Shown here in pieces: positions 13,601 to 25,603 of a DNA stretch of 64,000 bases. Made by a program: the position numbers and the translations under genes. Numbering within the stretch: the stretch's first letter is position 1; each line of letters starts with the position of its first letter. Source of the stretch: Dirofilaria immitis. Lineage: Eukaryota; Nematoda; Chromadorea; Rhabditida; Onchocercidae. The stretch covers positions 620,001-684,000 of the forward strand of contig JAKNDB010000109.1 of the NCBI GenBank assembly GCA_024305405.1, in the 5' to 3' direction. The notes under the pieces are model-generated. The model searched no databases. It was not told the origin of the DNA and worked only from the letters and a program-made list of their open reading frames with translations.

Positions 13601-16600
13601 TAAAAATTCAAAATTAGCAATAATTGTTACGCAAATCAAAATGAAACTTTTCCTCTTTTTTTTTTTTCATTATTATTTTATCATTTTTTGTTAAATTTAT
13701 TAAAAATTTTGAATTTAAATTTTAAATAACAAATTCAAATATAAATTATAAATTTGAAATATAATTTTCTTATCGATTGTTTGTTTTTTTCAATTAAATT
13801 AATTGAAATATTAATTTTTGAATGGAATTTTTAATGATAAATGAATGCCAAAATTGTAAAATATAATTTAGAATGGGATGATTTTTGAAAATTTTAATAT
13901 GAAATATAATAATTATAAATTAAGTTTAATTTTTAAATAAATATTCTATTTCGAATATAATTCCTATTGCATTATTTTAAAATAAATTAATTAACTTCTT
14001 TCAATTTTTTTTTTCGTTTTTTTTTTTTTTTGCACATTTTTAATTTACATATATAAGTTTTGATGTAAAGTTTGAAAATGAACAGAATGATACGAAACAA
14101 TTAACAAATATAGTCAGGCATAATAAGCAGGCTTATTTTTACACAAAATAATACATTTGGTATTGATAGGTTTTTTTTTTTTTTTTTTGAAACAGAATTT
14201 GTATTAAATTTCTTAAACTTAATTTCACTTTTTTTTTTTTTTCTAAAGGATAGCAGTAAGTCGTATGAAACCATTATCAGCTCGATTACTCTTTATCAAG
14301 CCGACAGTTGATGATAGCGGTACGTATAAATGTGTGGTCAGTGTTAGCAATATCAACAACAATGGTAATGGTCAAACAAAAGATAAATCAACAAAGATAT
14401 CATTCATTCGTTCGTTTTTCCTCCATCCATCAAAATTTTGTTTACAAAAAAAAAAAAAAAAAAAGAAAAGAAAATGAGAAATTGAATTACCAAATTATTT
14501 ATCGCTTAATGGAATATAGTATATATGCATATCAAATATTGGGGGAAAATGTTGTATTTTAATTAAAAATTTCAGGCATATTTTTATCATAAATAAACTT
14601 AGTTCTAATTAATAAAGTTGTAGTTAAAAAAAAAAAAAAAACGGAAATGAAAAGTAAAGCAAAGATACAACCAAGTTTGCTTTTCGATTATTTATTATTG
14701 AATGGAATAGTATGTATATATGGTAGTAGAAAAAGAAATTTTATTTTAATTAAAAAATTAATTCAAACATATTTAATTATAAATGAACTAAATTTTAATT
14801 AATAAAATTATACTGAAAAAAGGGAAATGCAACTGAGTTTAGTTCGATTATTTATTGAAATTAATCTATTCTTTGATGAAAAATATATAAAATATTACGA
14901 GAAACATTGTATTTTAATTGAAAATTGATTTAAGCATATTTAATCATAAGGAAATTTTATTCTTAATTAATTAAATTATAATAAAGAAAGAGAATCAAAA
15001 AAAAAAAAACGGAAGAAAATTTCAACAAAATATTTCTTTCATACAGTGAAATAAAATTTAATAAAAAAAAAACATTGATAATTTAGATGATAAAATTTAT
15101 TATTGATAAGATTTATTAGATGATAAGATTTATTATTCATTCAGAAGCAGTGGAATTTATTGATGTTGAATTGGAACAACATCCGGAGGAAGGTAAAGAT
15201 GCGGAAATTATGTGTCGTGTACGTGGTGATCCATCGTTGGAAATTTTTGGCAATTTGAAGGCAAAACGATATTAGAAGGTTGAGTAAACTTTGATGCTTT
15301 TTTTTTTGAAAAGTTAAATTATGAAAATAATATAAATTTAATTCGTCGAAGAATTTAATTCATCCCTCTCTTTTTTCATTATTATCATTTACGGCATGAT
15401 AAAATGTGAAATTCGTTATTTGTTAACATTAAACATCATATTAAAAATTAATCAATCATAAAAATGATCGAAATTTTAAAATTATCTCCTTTAAAATTTT
15501 ATTTTATTTGCTGCAAAAATTTGAAGTCTGAAATTTCTTGCATGTATTTGTTGTAAATGTGATGATAAAATGAAAGATAATGAAATACAAAGTACCAGTC
15601 ATTCATTTTACATATAAAATTATCAGCATAAGAGAAAGGGAAAAGCGAGAGAGAGAGAGAGAGAGAGAGTAGAAAGAGAAAAAAAAACTCTGTATAATAA
15701 AAACAAGGAAATTATTGTAAAATGAGCATCCGAAATATGAATCATTTTTACGGATATGTATAATTTTTTTTTTTTTTTTTTTTTACAAAATATTGTATAA
15801 ATTAGAAAATATGGATAGAGATGTAACACAATATAATTGCTGAAATATGAAATTGGAATTTATTGATTGAAATGTGGAAATCTGAAAAAAATTTTTTTAA
15901 AGAAAACTTATAAATATATTCTAATTTTCATTTAGATATATATATATATTTTAATATATGGAATTAGAATTTATCAATTTAAATTTTAAATTTGAAAAAT
16001 TTTCTTTTTTTTCACTATGAAATATACTCTTAATTTTAAGCAAATATTTCGGCAATTTTTTTTTAGATTGAAATTTAAAAATTTTTTTAACATTTCAAGC
16101 GATATATTGAAATCGTTATAATTGTTAGGGTTGAAAATAAAATTCATACTTAAAAAAATCTTTCGGCACAGATCATATTTATTACAATCATACATGGAAT
16201 AGATCATACGACATGAATTCGTTTTTCATGTAACGATATAATGTGCCCTTGAAGAGGTGAATAATGAGGAAGAGGAATGATGATGATAAAGAATTTTATA
16301 TAAAAATTTAATGAGGAGTAATTTTAATTTTTTTTTGAATATTTCGATTTGAATTTTAATTATTTTTCCACTAGTCATATCATATATGTTAATAAAATGG
16401 ATTGATTGAAATTGTTACTTTAATAGCTATTTAGATTGCAACAATATTTGTTAATTAGAAACTCAGAAATTCGATATTTTAGATTTCATTTCAGATAAGT
16501 CGTTATTTGAGTAATTAGTATTCAGGCAATTATTTCAATAGTCTTCAGATAATATCAATATTAGCTAATTAGGAATTTAAAAATTCAGCATCTTAGATTT

Positions 16601-19600
16601 TATTTCAGATAAACCGTTATTTGAGTAATTAATATTCGAGCGATTATTGAATGCTAGATTAATTGCATAAATAACAAAATATTTGAAATTAAATCTATCA
16701 AATCGAATTTTTGAATTTTTAGTTCTTAATTATATGTAGTGCATATGTAGTACATATAGCTGTTTGTTTAGCTTAATCAAATGTATATACTTACAGGTGG
16801 ACCACGAAACTATGAATTCAAGGAGGCAAATCAAATTTTGGTAATCCTGAAATATGATTCCGCTCTTGATGATGGCCAATACACCTGCAGTGCAGCACAA
16901 TTCTATTCCTTCGAAACGATTACTATCAATGTTACCGGATATGGTTTGTTAATTTTGTATTTTCGCTTTTATAGTTTTATTTTAAATTTCGACAAAAAAA
17001 CTGGAAGAATTTATAATGTTTTACTGAATTACCAGAAACTATTTGTAGGAGTTTTTCATGTTTAGTACAACTTATATGAAGCTAAATATCAAAATTTTCT
17101 TAATTCCTGAATTAATATTTTCTAATTTTTGCAGCACGTCCGAAAATAACAGTACTTGATGGATCAGAAGCAACACATGGTGTCGAAGGTCGTGATTTCA
17201 TGATCCGATGCCAAGCTGTCGGCAAGCCTAGGCCTCATTATGAATGGATAAAATACACTGTTATTTTTTTAATTGTGAAATGTGTGTAAAAATTTTAATG
17301 AAGGACTTAAAAATAGAAATATTATCATCTTCACTTTTTCCGATATTTCAAAAGGGAAAACAATAGACTTAGTTCGAATGGAATTCAAATCGCTTATTTA
17401 AATTCATATTTTGTTTCATTCTAAATTTTCTCTATTTCAGGATGGAGACGAGAAGATCATTGTGCCTTCTGAAAATATGGTATGGATAATGGTACTCTTT
17501 TAATTCGAGATCTGATTCCAGCAGATCGTGGTACCTACAGTTGTATCGCTAAAAATGCTCTAGATGAAGTTCGAAACGATTTCAATCTAACAGTTTTCAG
17601 TTAGTGTTTTTCTTCTCTGCTATTGAAAAATCTTCATATTTGGTACTTCAATTCAATTTTTAACGAATTAGCTGGATATTTTTCTTGGTTACATAAAGTC
17701 ATTGTTAATGAAACAATGATTTTTTCGGAAATTTCAGGTAAACCAAGGTTAAAAACGATGAAAAATTTGACAATTACACGTGGTGATAGTGTCAAATTAG
17801 TGTGTGAGTTCAGTGGCGATGGATATTTGAAAGCTAAATGGTTACATCTTGGACAGGAATGGCCAAGTAGATCAACAAATCAAGCCGAACGCTTTTTAAT
17901 TCTAGTTCACTTAGCAGATATTATACTGTTGCTAGTAATAATTTGAATATCGGAAATTCTGCTGCTGAGGTATATTGTTTTTTTTTTTTTTTACTGCAAA
18001 ATATTCTTTTTGCATTGAAACGACATACGCAGTGTTGTAAATTCTTTATTTCCACTTAAGCTCCAAACCTTGCCAAAGACAAAGTCCGAAAACACAATCT
18101 CAAACTTGGGTAATTAAACCATAATACAATAAGTTATCCTAATACAGCAGCAAACTAAAGGGAAAAAAAGGAGACAAAAACGCCGACTTCATGCACTCAA
18201 ATCATTCTCGTCGAAACACATCCTCTATAGTCCAGGTGTTCAGACCCTTTTCTTTCATGGATGGAGGATGCTGGTACAGTTTATTATAAGCAATAGGGCT
18301 TTCTCATAGATGAAGGCGAACAATTTTAGCTTACATCTTACATTATACAGTAAATACGCATGTACAATATATACCCGTTAATGTGAAGTTCCAACACAAA
18401 GGAATCGTTGAATTTTCTCGTTCTCGCGATTTCAGCGACATTCATCGTTTATCGCAGAATCTTTTCGCAATTTATTTGCTACACCTTTCTTTCAATTTTT
18501 AATTTTTTTCCAGTTTGATTTCGTCCACATTTAAGCCATTTTATATGTGGAAATATTCATTCTCGATCTTTGTACTTGATTATTATCGATTTATCCGATT
18601 TATTCTTTCCATGAACAGTATGTCGTTGAGTTTTCAGGATAATCATGTGACGGTTAGTGAAGGTAATGGTGTTATTATTTTGACGTTGACAACTGTAGAT
18701 GAAGATGATGCTGGCCAATATCAGTGTGTTGCGGAAAATGAGGCCGGTACAGATCATGGCTCTGTGTTCCTCTCTATTATTCGTAGGTTTTAAGTTGAAT
18801 TCAAAATTAATGCTGGATTTTGATCGATTGTAAATTTTGTCGTAAAAATTAAAATTTTGCCACAATTCAGATGCAGCACGAATTGTTGACCATAGTGGAA
18901 CAAAACGTGCGTTAAAAGGTGGTATAGCGGTAATTCATTGTGGAGCAAGTGCTGTTCCGGAACCCGTTTGGACGTGGACTGGTCCATCCGGTGTTATCTA
19001 TGCTGATGGCTCAAAGTATATCCTCGATACTCGAACTATTACCACAACTCTTACCGTAAGTATCTAATTTTCAATAATGTGATGCCTATCCATTAGATTT
19101 TTAATAAGAATTATCTTTTAAGCATTTCTTGAAATCAATGATTTTGGATTTTTGAAAAGCCAAATTTTGAAATTTTTATTTGTCGGAAAGCTTATAATTT
19201 CTAATTCAGGAATTCTTAATTTTTATAGAAGAGATTAAAAGTTTAGGTACGAGATGTTAATGAGCATGACTTTGGTAAGTATACTTGTATGGCCGATAAT
19301 CGTATTGGTCCACCAGATTTCGCTGAACTTCGACTGATTGAAATTTGTATGTTTTGATAATTTTTTTTGTTTATTTTATATTTGTTGGTTTCTCTTTTTA
19401 TGATATTCTCAGAATCTGATTATCGATATCATGCTATATACTATAAATTTCTTTAAATATAAAAGCGTCATTCATCCATGAATTAAATTAAAATTTAAAA
19501 GACAAAAAGTTAACTATAATAATTTCTGATGTGATAATTATCTTTTTCGTTATTCTAATTTAAGTACCACCATTAACACCAACGAAGCTGAATTGTCATG

Positions 19601-21962
19601 AGCATAATTATCCGAATTTTGGTATATGCACAATTGGTGATTTGAAAAACTCACCACCTGGAAAATTACCATCTAATATTACATTTTACATTGTACCTGA
19701 AGATAAGGTTTGTTCTAATTCAAAAATTGATTTGAAACTAAGAAATGTCAAGTATTTCCTATCTCTCGGTAATTTCTTCACCTTATTAGTATAATTTTAA
19801 TTTTGTCCTTATTCCTTAGGTGTTGTATCCAGTAATTCAAGTAATGTATTATGCAAGTACTTATTCTGTTCATAAACAATTAATCGTACTGTATTATATA
19901 ATATTAGGACAAAAAAACGTAGTTGACTTTTCGAGCATTCGTTGTTGTAATTTAATATTGAAAAATATGTTGCAGAATAAGAAAATGGATGCTATGAATA
20001 TAACGTTTGAATTTGATGGTGAGTATGAATTTAAATTTAATCACCTGGAACCAAAAAGTAGATATGAAATTCGAGCACAAGCAATCAACGAAGCTGGTGT
20101 ATCAGGATTGAGTGCTCCCGATATTATCGAAACTACCATTCCATGGGGTGAATCCTTGTTGAATATTTCTCAAAATTTATGTATGAAATTTTCGATAAAA
20201 AGAAACATAAAATTATGAGGTAGCGAGAAATAAAGGAGATGTCATTAACTTATTTTGTCAATATCATTTAAAGAAGTTTGAGAAAGAACACGAAGTTTTT
20301 CTCCATTTCTTGTATTCCTTACCAATAAAGTATGCCAGATAGTTGATTAGAAGATGTTGAGATGAATATTTCCGGATATTTATTATATTATCGGAATGAT
20401 GATTTTACAGCACCAGATGCACCCACTGATATACATTACGATTGTTCGAGAGCTTGTAAAATGGTTTGGAATGAGCCAAATAATCGTGGTTCACCGATTA
20501 TTGCATATAAATTATTTTTGAAAGAAATTGCACATACCGAAATGGTATGCCATAATACTTATATTATTACATTATAATTGATTGCTTACATAATTATTTG
20601 CCTAATCGTTTAATTTTTTGATCACTTGATTTCTTTTTCTTGAAATCAAATATGAGTAACAGGTTTAATTGCTTGATCAAAATCATTTTTTAAAGTACGA
20701 AATAATTAATAATAAAAAATTTTTTTTAGAAACATTATGGTGCCGATAGTTTTGAGCTCGATTTAGGTGCTGATGATCTCAAAGTGGATTTATCATTTCT
20801 GAAACCGCTTACTACCTACGAAGTAAAATTAATTGCTGTTAATGATGTCGGTAATAGTAATGCTCATTCAATTGTGCTTAATACATCCGGTTAATTTTTA
20901 TGCTTCTTTTCTAATTTTTTTTTTTTTTGATAGAATAAATTTTAAACTATTTTGTAAATTATCTCATATCAAAATTTTATGTAAAGAAATATGAAACATT
21001 TGGGTATTACTTTTTTCTATTATGTGATGATATTTATTGTTTATGAATTGAAAAAAAAAAAAATTAGGTTGATAAGTGAATAAAAAATTAATTAGTGAGG
21101 AATGGTTTTTGTTCCTGAAATAATCTTTTCACTAATATTTTTTGCAGAATATGTGGGAGGTGGACGTCGAGATGATAATTCCAGTTGGTTGGGAATTTTA
21201 TTGTTAATTATTACGACACTTGTATTGTTAGCTATTATCATAGATGTATTATGTTGTTTAAAGCAACGTCGTGGATTTCTAGCACTAATTTGTTCATCAT
21301 TTTTGGAATCTGATGAAGAGGAGAGTGACAGCAAATCGAAAAATGGTTTACAGAATGATAAGTTAGTTCTTTTTTTGATTGCAAAGTTTTTTGACTATAG
21401 AGTGGTAGATTTTTTTTTCTAGCATTTAGATTATAAAATGATGTTGCTGTCAGTTGCAAAGTTATGATGAAATATATGAACTTTCTCCATTAAGTTATGA
21501 GAATTATATATACGTTACTATTCAGTTCTGATGCAGTCCAATCCAGATAGTTGGCTGTTCATGTATTCTAAAATTTTGCAAAAGGAATTATTTCTTATCA
21601 GTTTAGTTCCTTTTTTAAATCATTGTTTCTTTTTTCGATAAATTCTTGCAGAACGGAAGATAATCGCTTGCTGATAGATGAAAGGAACAGTCCAACGATT
21701 ATATTGAAGTATGCTTATTAAATTTATGAAAATAAAAAAATGTCTCGATGTGGAACTAATAACCTAGAATTTTTTCTTGATTTTATCGTCCATCACCAAT
21801 TCCCAACTTCCTTTCTTTTTTCAGTGTAAATATTAAATTCAGTTTTAAATTTTGCGATAAGATTTTACAAACTTTTTGACGAATGTATAACTCTTCTAAG
21901 GATTCTTTTATTTCAGTCATGGCGAGCGATACAGAAATGGCCCACATTCAACACCTGTATAA
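10666..21962 (+). CDS. NCAM/Fasciclin II-like immunoglobulin-FN3 cell adhesion receptor (5' end missing)
   Basis: Single-pass neuronal-type adhesion molecule. Exons: 10666-10834, 14249-14409, 15145-15278, 16797-16943, 17135-17259, 17441-17599, 17738-17969, 18638-18782, 18871-19055, 19247-19346, 19565-19707, 19976-20147, 20411-20544, 20730-20889, 21148-21361, 21652-21708, 21917-21962. Every junction keeps phase once three single-base homopolymer losses (near 15244, 17479 and 17893) are allowed for; about 827 residues follow from this. Consecutive exon pairs encode Ig1-Ig5, then FN3-1 and FN3-2. Ig hallmarks are visible, for example DSGTYKC, DDGQYTC, DRGTYSC, DAGQYQC and FGKYTC. Exon 15 gives the membrane span (WLGILLLIITTLVLLAIII) and an acidic tail. 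The protein ends in STPV, a class I PDZ ligand, as in Fasciclin II. The first exon lacks a start, so the signal peptide lies further upstream. The last intron and last exon fall inside the histone palindrome arm. Confidence 0.85.
10880..11250. repeat. Intronic GATATGAT minisatellite
   Basis: Several diverged copies of a unit of about 55-60 bases containing AAATGATTTATATGATATGA and AATAGTTATC. A longer period of about 180 bases is suggested by two copies of a segment with a CTACAGAAAA/GCAATAGAAAA-like pyrimidine tract followed by AG. Confidence 0.65.
12193..12286. repeat. 47-bp tandem duplication in intron
   Basis: Two adjacent copies beginning AATATTACTTAATATATTTA and ending TCTATTCCAATTCATT, differing at a few bases. 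Confidence 0.85.
12290..12482. repeat. Foldback (MITE-like) inverted repeat
   Basis: Left arm 12,290-12,347 (CTTTATTGATTATTTATAAG, then TGAAATATTGAGTTATCATA) is matched in reverse complement by 12,423-12,482 (TAACTGTTATGATAACTTAA, then TATTTCACTTATAAATGATC). Mismatches are few and the loop is about 75 bases. The structure resembles a small non-autonomous foldback element. No target-site duplication was confirmed. Confidence 0.75.
14490..14990. repeat. Three diverged tandem repeats in intron 2
   Basis: Units of roughly 150-170 bases (about 14,490-14,640, 14,680-14,820 and 14,845-14,990). Each contains a TTATTTAT...GAATGGAATA-type start, ATTTTAATTAAAAATT, AAGCATATTT/CAAACATATTT and TTAATTAATAAA-type ends. 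They are degenerate and lie wholly inside an intron of the adhesion gene. Confidence 0.65.
16450..16648. repeat. Two-copy diverged tandem repeat in Ig2 intron
   Basis: Copies at about 16,450-16,535 and 16,564-16,648 share TTTCAGATAA(G/A)(T/C)CGTTATTTGAGTAATTA. The spacing is about 114 bases. Confidence 0.75.
17970..18637 (+). other. Intron within the Ig4 coding region
   Basis: Phase 0 to phase 0 intron, so exons 17738-17969 and 18638-18782 join directly in frame. A stretch near 18,240-18,295 can be read as SWMEDAGTVYYKQ, faintly like an Ig F-strand. It has no Cys, meets a stop at once and has no clear splice sites. I treat it as intronic. Confidence 0.5.
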
Positions 21963-23195
21963 AGCATAAAGGTGAATAAGTATTGCATCATTTAATTTTC
22001 TAGAATAACGCATTTTAATTTGATTTTTGAAATAGAATTTGCTTCGAATTTATTTATTTGTTGTGAAGCTTTCTCGGTGTGGCATCGGAAATGAGAAAAC
22101 AGTACCTCATCATGAACTTATTTATTAATTCTAACATTCATAAACATATATTTTGAAATTTGATAGAATTCCAAACGTTGTATTTTTTTTTTGTTTTTCT
22201 TTTACCTAAATATTTTAGTTCTGTAAATACACACGGCGAAATTTTGCAAATGCATTGGGAGTTCTTTGTTCGATGATAAATCATTTCGAATTTTCAAACT
22301 TTCATTCTTCGACAAAAAAGAAGCATTGATGAATTTTGGATTAATTTGTTTTTAGTATATATTAGTGAATAATATTCAAATTGTGCCTTATTAGAATGTC
22401 TTTTTTGTTGAGCTTCAAATTTCCTTTACACTACTTCAATGATGTGTTTAAGAAATTAATATCTTTGAAAATGAATTTTATCATAATGTGTTGATCGATG
22501 GATGAGGAGCCATTACAAGCACTGTTGAAGATCTGAAAAATCAATTTCAAATTTTAATGCAGCAATTCAAAAATGTTGATTTACTCATTTCTCCAAAAAC
22601 TTCAATTGATCAATCCCATTGTAATTACTCATAAGACAAAAATGCCCTGTGTTGGACCTTAAACACCAATACCATAATAGCGAACAATAATAATAATTAT
22701 AAACATTTCTGCTTATAATTTCTCGGGTCCAATATATTAAGTCATCTCATTCGTTTATTGAATTTCATTTATATATTAAAGATTAATAAAAGATCATATA
22801 ACGAAATGGTATACTGTAAAGGCATCATATCCGAAGAACATCATACACTATATCCATGCATTCGTTTTATATCGGAGTAGAAATATCGTCTGACATATCT
22901 CGGCGAGCAGTCTGTTATCATTTCTAACTTATCGTAAATTTAAGATTGTTTCGAGGTAGTTTTAATAATGACCGAAACCTCAACTTGCAAAACTTAGATG
23001 AGAATACTATTAAATAATATCGGTTACAATTCATTTTTGTGTTGGTACTCCAGTAATAAACTTTTTATTTCACTTCAATGAAACACGGAAATAAAATCAC
23101 CAAAGGTACAAGCGTAGTTCATAAATTTGTAACCTTAAAGAGAGTAATTGGATTAGGGTAACCTAACAGGTCCTATCAAATGAGACCAATCTGTA
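21963..23195. other. 3' flank of the adhesion gene and of H2A
   Basis: Non-coding, inside the left palindrome arm. A possible poly(A) signal AATAAA for the adhesion gene is at about 22,786. Minus-strand AATAAA for H2A lies near 23,066-23,071. The two genes converge here. No other gene is seen. Confidence 0.6.
23131..23146 (-). other. Degenerate histone 3' hairpin of H2A (left)
   Basis: This position aligns with the intact H2B hairpin by the shared CTTT loop and the following ACAAATTTATGAA. On the minus strand it reads TACTCTCTTTAAGGTT, in which two of six stem pairs are broken and one is a G-U wobble. A minus-strand AATAAA follows about 60 bases downstream. Confidence 0.65.
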
Positions 23196-23573
23196 TCAAA
23201 TTTCTGTTCGGTCAGTTATCTTGGGGAAGAGTGCGGCTGGAATATGTGGTAATACACCGCCTTCAGAGATCGTTACGTTCGATAGAAGTTTATCCAGTTC
23301 TTCGTCGGTCCGTATGGCTATCTGTAGATGCCGTGGGCTGATTCGTGCCTTCTTATTTTGACTTGCCACGTTGCCAGTTAACTCCAAAATTTCGGCAACC
23401 AGATATTCAAGCACTGCTGTAAGATATACTGAAGCATTGACAGCTATTCGATCAGCATAATAACCCTCACGAAGCTTCCGATGAAAACGACCGACCGGAA
23501 GGATCAATCCAGCTCTGTCAGATCTCGACTTCGCGTTCTTCACCCGAGTCTTGTTTTGCTTTTCCCCTGCCAT
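23196..23573 (-). CDS. Divergent histone H2A, left copy
   Basis: Core histone partner of H2B in the nucleosome; intronless, 125 residues. The H2A fold is clear: [17 protein letters not shown], then [40 protein letters not shown] and GGVLPHIP. Acidic-patch Glu/Asp positions (EYL, AEILE, DEE) are kept. It departs from canonical H2A in loop 1 ([12 protein letters not shown]), in the N tail ([15 protein letters not shown]) and in the short C tail [10 protein letters not shown]. The frame stays open upstream to 23,651, but the upstream ATG overlaps the TATA box, so the start is the ATG at 23,573. The protein is identical to the right-arm copy. The 3' hairpin is degenerate (see 23,131-23,146). Confidence 0.93.
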   Translation of the reverse strand: MAGEKQNKTRVKNAKSRSDRAGLILPVGRFHRKLREGYYADRIAVNASVYLTAVLEYLVAEILELTGNVASQNKKARISPRHLQIAIRTDEELDKLLSNVTISEGGVLPHIPAALFPKITDRTEI

Positions 23574-23649
23574 ATACGCGAACAACGAAAAACCGACCAA
23601 ACAGTAACTTAGGTCGGAAACAATGATGCGTAACTCGCAATAGCACGCC

Positions 23650-23656
23650 ATTTATA
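23650..23656 (-). promoter_or_regulatory. TATA box of left H2A
   Basis: TATAAAT on the minus strand, about 77 bases before the H2A ATG. The repeated TCACGT elements of this promoter are at about 23,752-23,778. Confidence 0.75.
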
Positions 23657-24469
23657 GGAATTCGGGATGATACTAAATTGAATTCTGTCAATTTTAGCTA
23701 GTCTTTCACATTTCTTTTTCCTTCATTTCTTACTTCATGCTCTTTCATGATACGTGACAAACTGTACGTGACGTGACGAGTAAACCTAATAACCATCCAT
23801 CCACAACAGTCAATCATAGTATTCAACTATATCTTTCTATGCTCTCTTCTCTATGGCAATATCAAAGAATATAATAATGCACAGAATATATTTATTATAT
23901 TGTAATTAATTTTCGATTATCATCTTTTACAACAATAGATGGGATTCCTGTGACTAAAATTCGTGGTGCATTCTGCGAATGATTCTTAATGAACATCAGA
24001 ATCAGTCATTGCTCATTTAAAAGGAATTTGAATTTTTGCTGATTAATTTGCAGTTGAATTATGAGAATTTGGAGCAATTTATAATGTATTCACATCTTTT
24101 CTAAAATTTCGAGATAAATCTAAAACATCTCGTTTGGGTTATGCTTCTCCAAAATATCCATGGATAATCTATTATATATTATCTTAAGCTTATTCTAGAT
24201 CAGAGTATCACCAGCTGTGATTCTGAGCTTTTATTTTAATACTCTAAACTTCAACTCTATTTACAAACCCGAATAAGTGTAGTAGAGTTGAAAATATCTT
24301 ACTCCTTATATATTCGTATATCGTAATGAACAATATAAATGTTTGGAAAATGAAAAAACTGGGACGAAAAATTTATTTTCAATAAGAGCTGTTTTTAAAC
24401 TCAAAAATTACCTAAGGATCCTAACCCTCACAGAATACCGATTAGAATTCACTCTCGTAACATTGTTAC

Positions 24470-24970
24470 AACGACGACAAAACTCTTTATTTCACTTCAT
24501 ATAAAATGCAGAACTATTGGAGGTGAAGGCATTCATAGATTTGTGACCTGCACATATACAAAACAAGACGAATTCACATTTTCTCTTAATACACTTTTTG
24601 TATTTTTGATAGAGCATGCTTCGCCAACTCTCCTGGAGAAATTAAGCGAACAGTTTAGGAACAAAAATCTGCAAAAAGAAATTTACAAGATACGAGAAAA
24701 GCAACAATTCAGAACACATACGATCTTTCGCAATTTATAACTTGATTCCACTTAAGCTTATCTCGTAAACAAATTCTCGAATTCTGTAAATTCCAATGTG
24801 TTGATCTGACGATTTCTGATATTTCAGTAAGAAACATATTGTCATTTTCATTTTAAATTTAACGAATCAATTGTAACGACATCTTCCCATACTTAAGGAT
24901 TCCAAAAGTATTTTCTGCTCTATTTTGAAACGACTCTAGCTGTTGCTCATCCATACGCTGATTTAAAGTT
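24470..24970 (-). pseudogene. Decayed histone H2B pseudogene with 3' UTR
   Basis: On the minus strand from 24,653 downwards the sequence follows the functional H2B 3' end closely: CTGTTCGCTTAATTTCTCCA, then GGAGAGTTGGCGAAGCATGC, against CTGTTCGATTAATTCTTCCT and GGAGAATTGGCGAAACATGC. After the lost stop, the 3' UTR also aligns (ACAAATCTATGAAT, CACCTC, GAAATAAAG). Upstream, the helix 2 and N-tail region is hardly recognisable and has many stops. It is the mirror partner of the intact H2B, which implies an older inverted duplication inside the younger palindrome. Confidence 0.75.
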
Positions 24971-25318
24971 TTATTTCTTACTATCAAACTTCTGAATGAT
25001 CAAAAAGATAACAGATAGCAGTCGTATTTTCCGTCACTTTCCGAAAATGGATATGAGGTGAGGATAACAATTCTTTATGACATTACGATATATATTAGCT
25101 AAGCATATGTCTTAGACTTCAAATCTATGGGTAAGGATGGGATAAATAGATGATATGGGTTATTTGAAGTGAATCATTTCCACAAATGATAAGGAGATAT
25201 ATTGTTCAGTGATATGGAATATATGGCAAAATGCAAACGTTAGCTATAAAAGATGTCATCAATAATTCGTCGTTGAGCAAACAATTGATATTTTGTCAAC
25301 AGATCTTGCAATATAGTA

Positions 25319-25399
25319 CATAGTTTGATCTGGCACGTAGTCTACTAGCTTTTTCCTCAAGACTGGCAATCTGGCATAGTTTGATCTGTCACGTAGGCC
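25319..25399 (+). promoter_or_regulatory. Repeated histone promoter element upstream of H2B
   Basis: Two copies, about 56 bases apart, of CATAGTTTGATCTGNCACGTAG (with an abbreviated flank). The CACGTA core is shared with the H2A promoters (TTTGTCACGTA). It probably binds a common activator; the factor is unknown. Confidence 0.5.
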
Positions 25400-25518
25400 C
25401 TCCCTATTAGATTGAAGAAGATATATTTATTTTCAATCTTGCCTTCTTCGGATTCTGGCGGGAAAATATTATCTATTGTGGGCGTGGCTTTAATGGATTT
25501 CATGCTTCCAAAAATGGA

Positions 25519-25524
25519 TATATA
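25519..25524 (+). promoter_or_regulatory. TATA box of H2B
   Basis: TATATA, 80 bases upstream of the H2B ATG, in the context ATGGATATATAGG. Confidence 0.65.
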
Positions 25525-25603
25525 GGTTGCGCAGATTCATTTCATTCATTGCACTTGGCTGTCCTTATTGCAGGAGCGGTAGCATTGGCGTGATTCTTGA
25601 GTG

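Larger units (their letters stand above)
10835..14248 (+). other. Large first recognised intron of the adhesion gene
   Basis: A 3.4 kb intron between the two Ig1 exons. It holds a GATATGAT-rich tandem array (10,880-11,250), a duplicated 47-base block (12,193-12,286), a foldback element (12,290-12,482) and many A/T runs. No exon is supported inside it. Confidence 0.7.
21803..24298. repeat. Left arm of the 2.5-kb histone palindrome
   Basis: The reverse complement matches 26,175-28,670 almost base for base. Paired coordinates sum to about 50,473 at both ends and through the H2A gene. Differences seen are single bases (for example A/G near 24,020) and one-base homopolymer length changes. Homology stops abruptly near 21,803 inside the last intron of the adhesion gene and near 24,298. 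The arm contains that gene's last exon and one H2A gene. Confidence 0.95.

Noticed and set aside
24543..24740. Plus-strand 65-residue open frame in the spacer
   Set aside because: It is the antisense of the decayed H2B 3' end (the antisense of [13 protein letters not shown] codons), not a gene.
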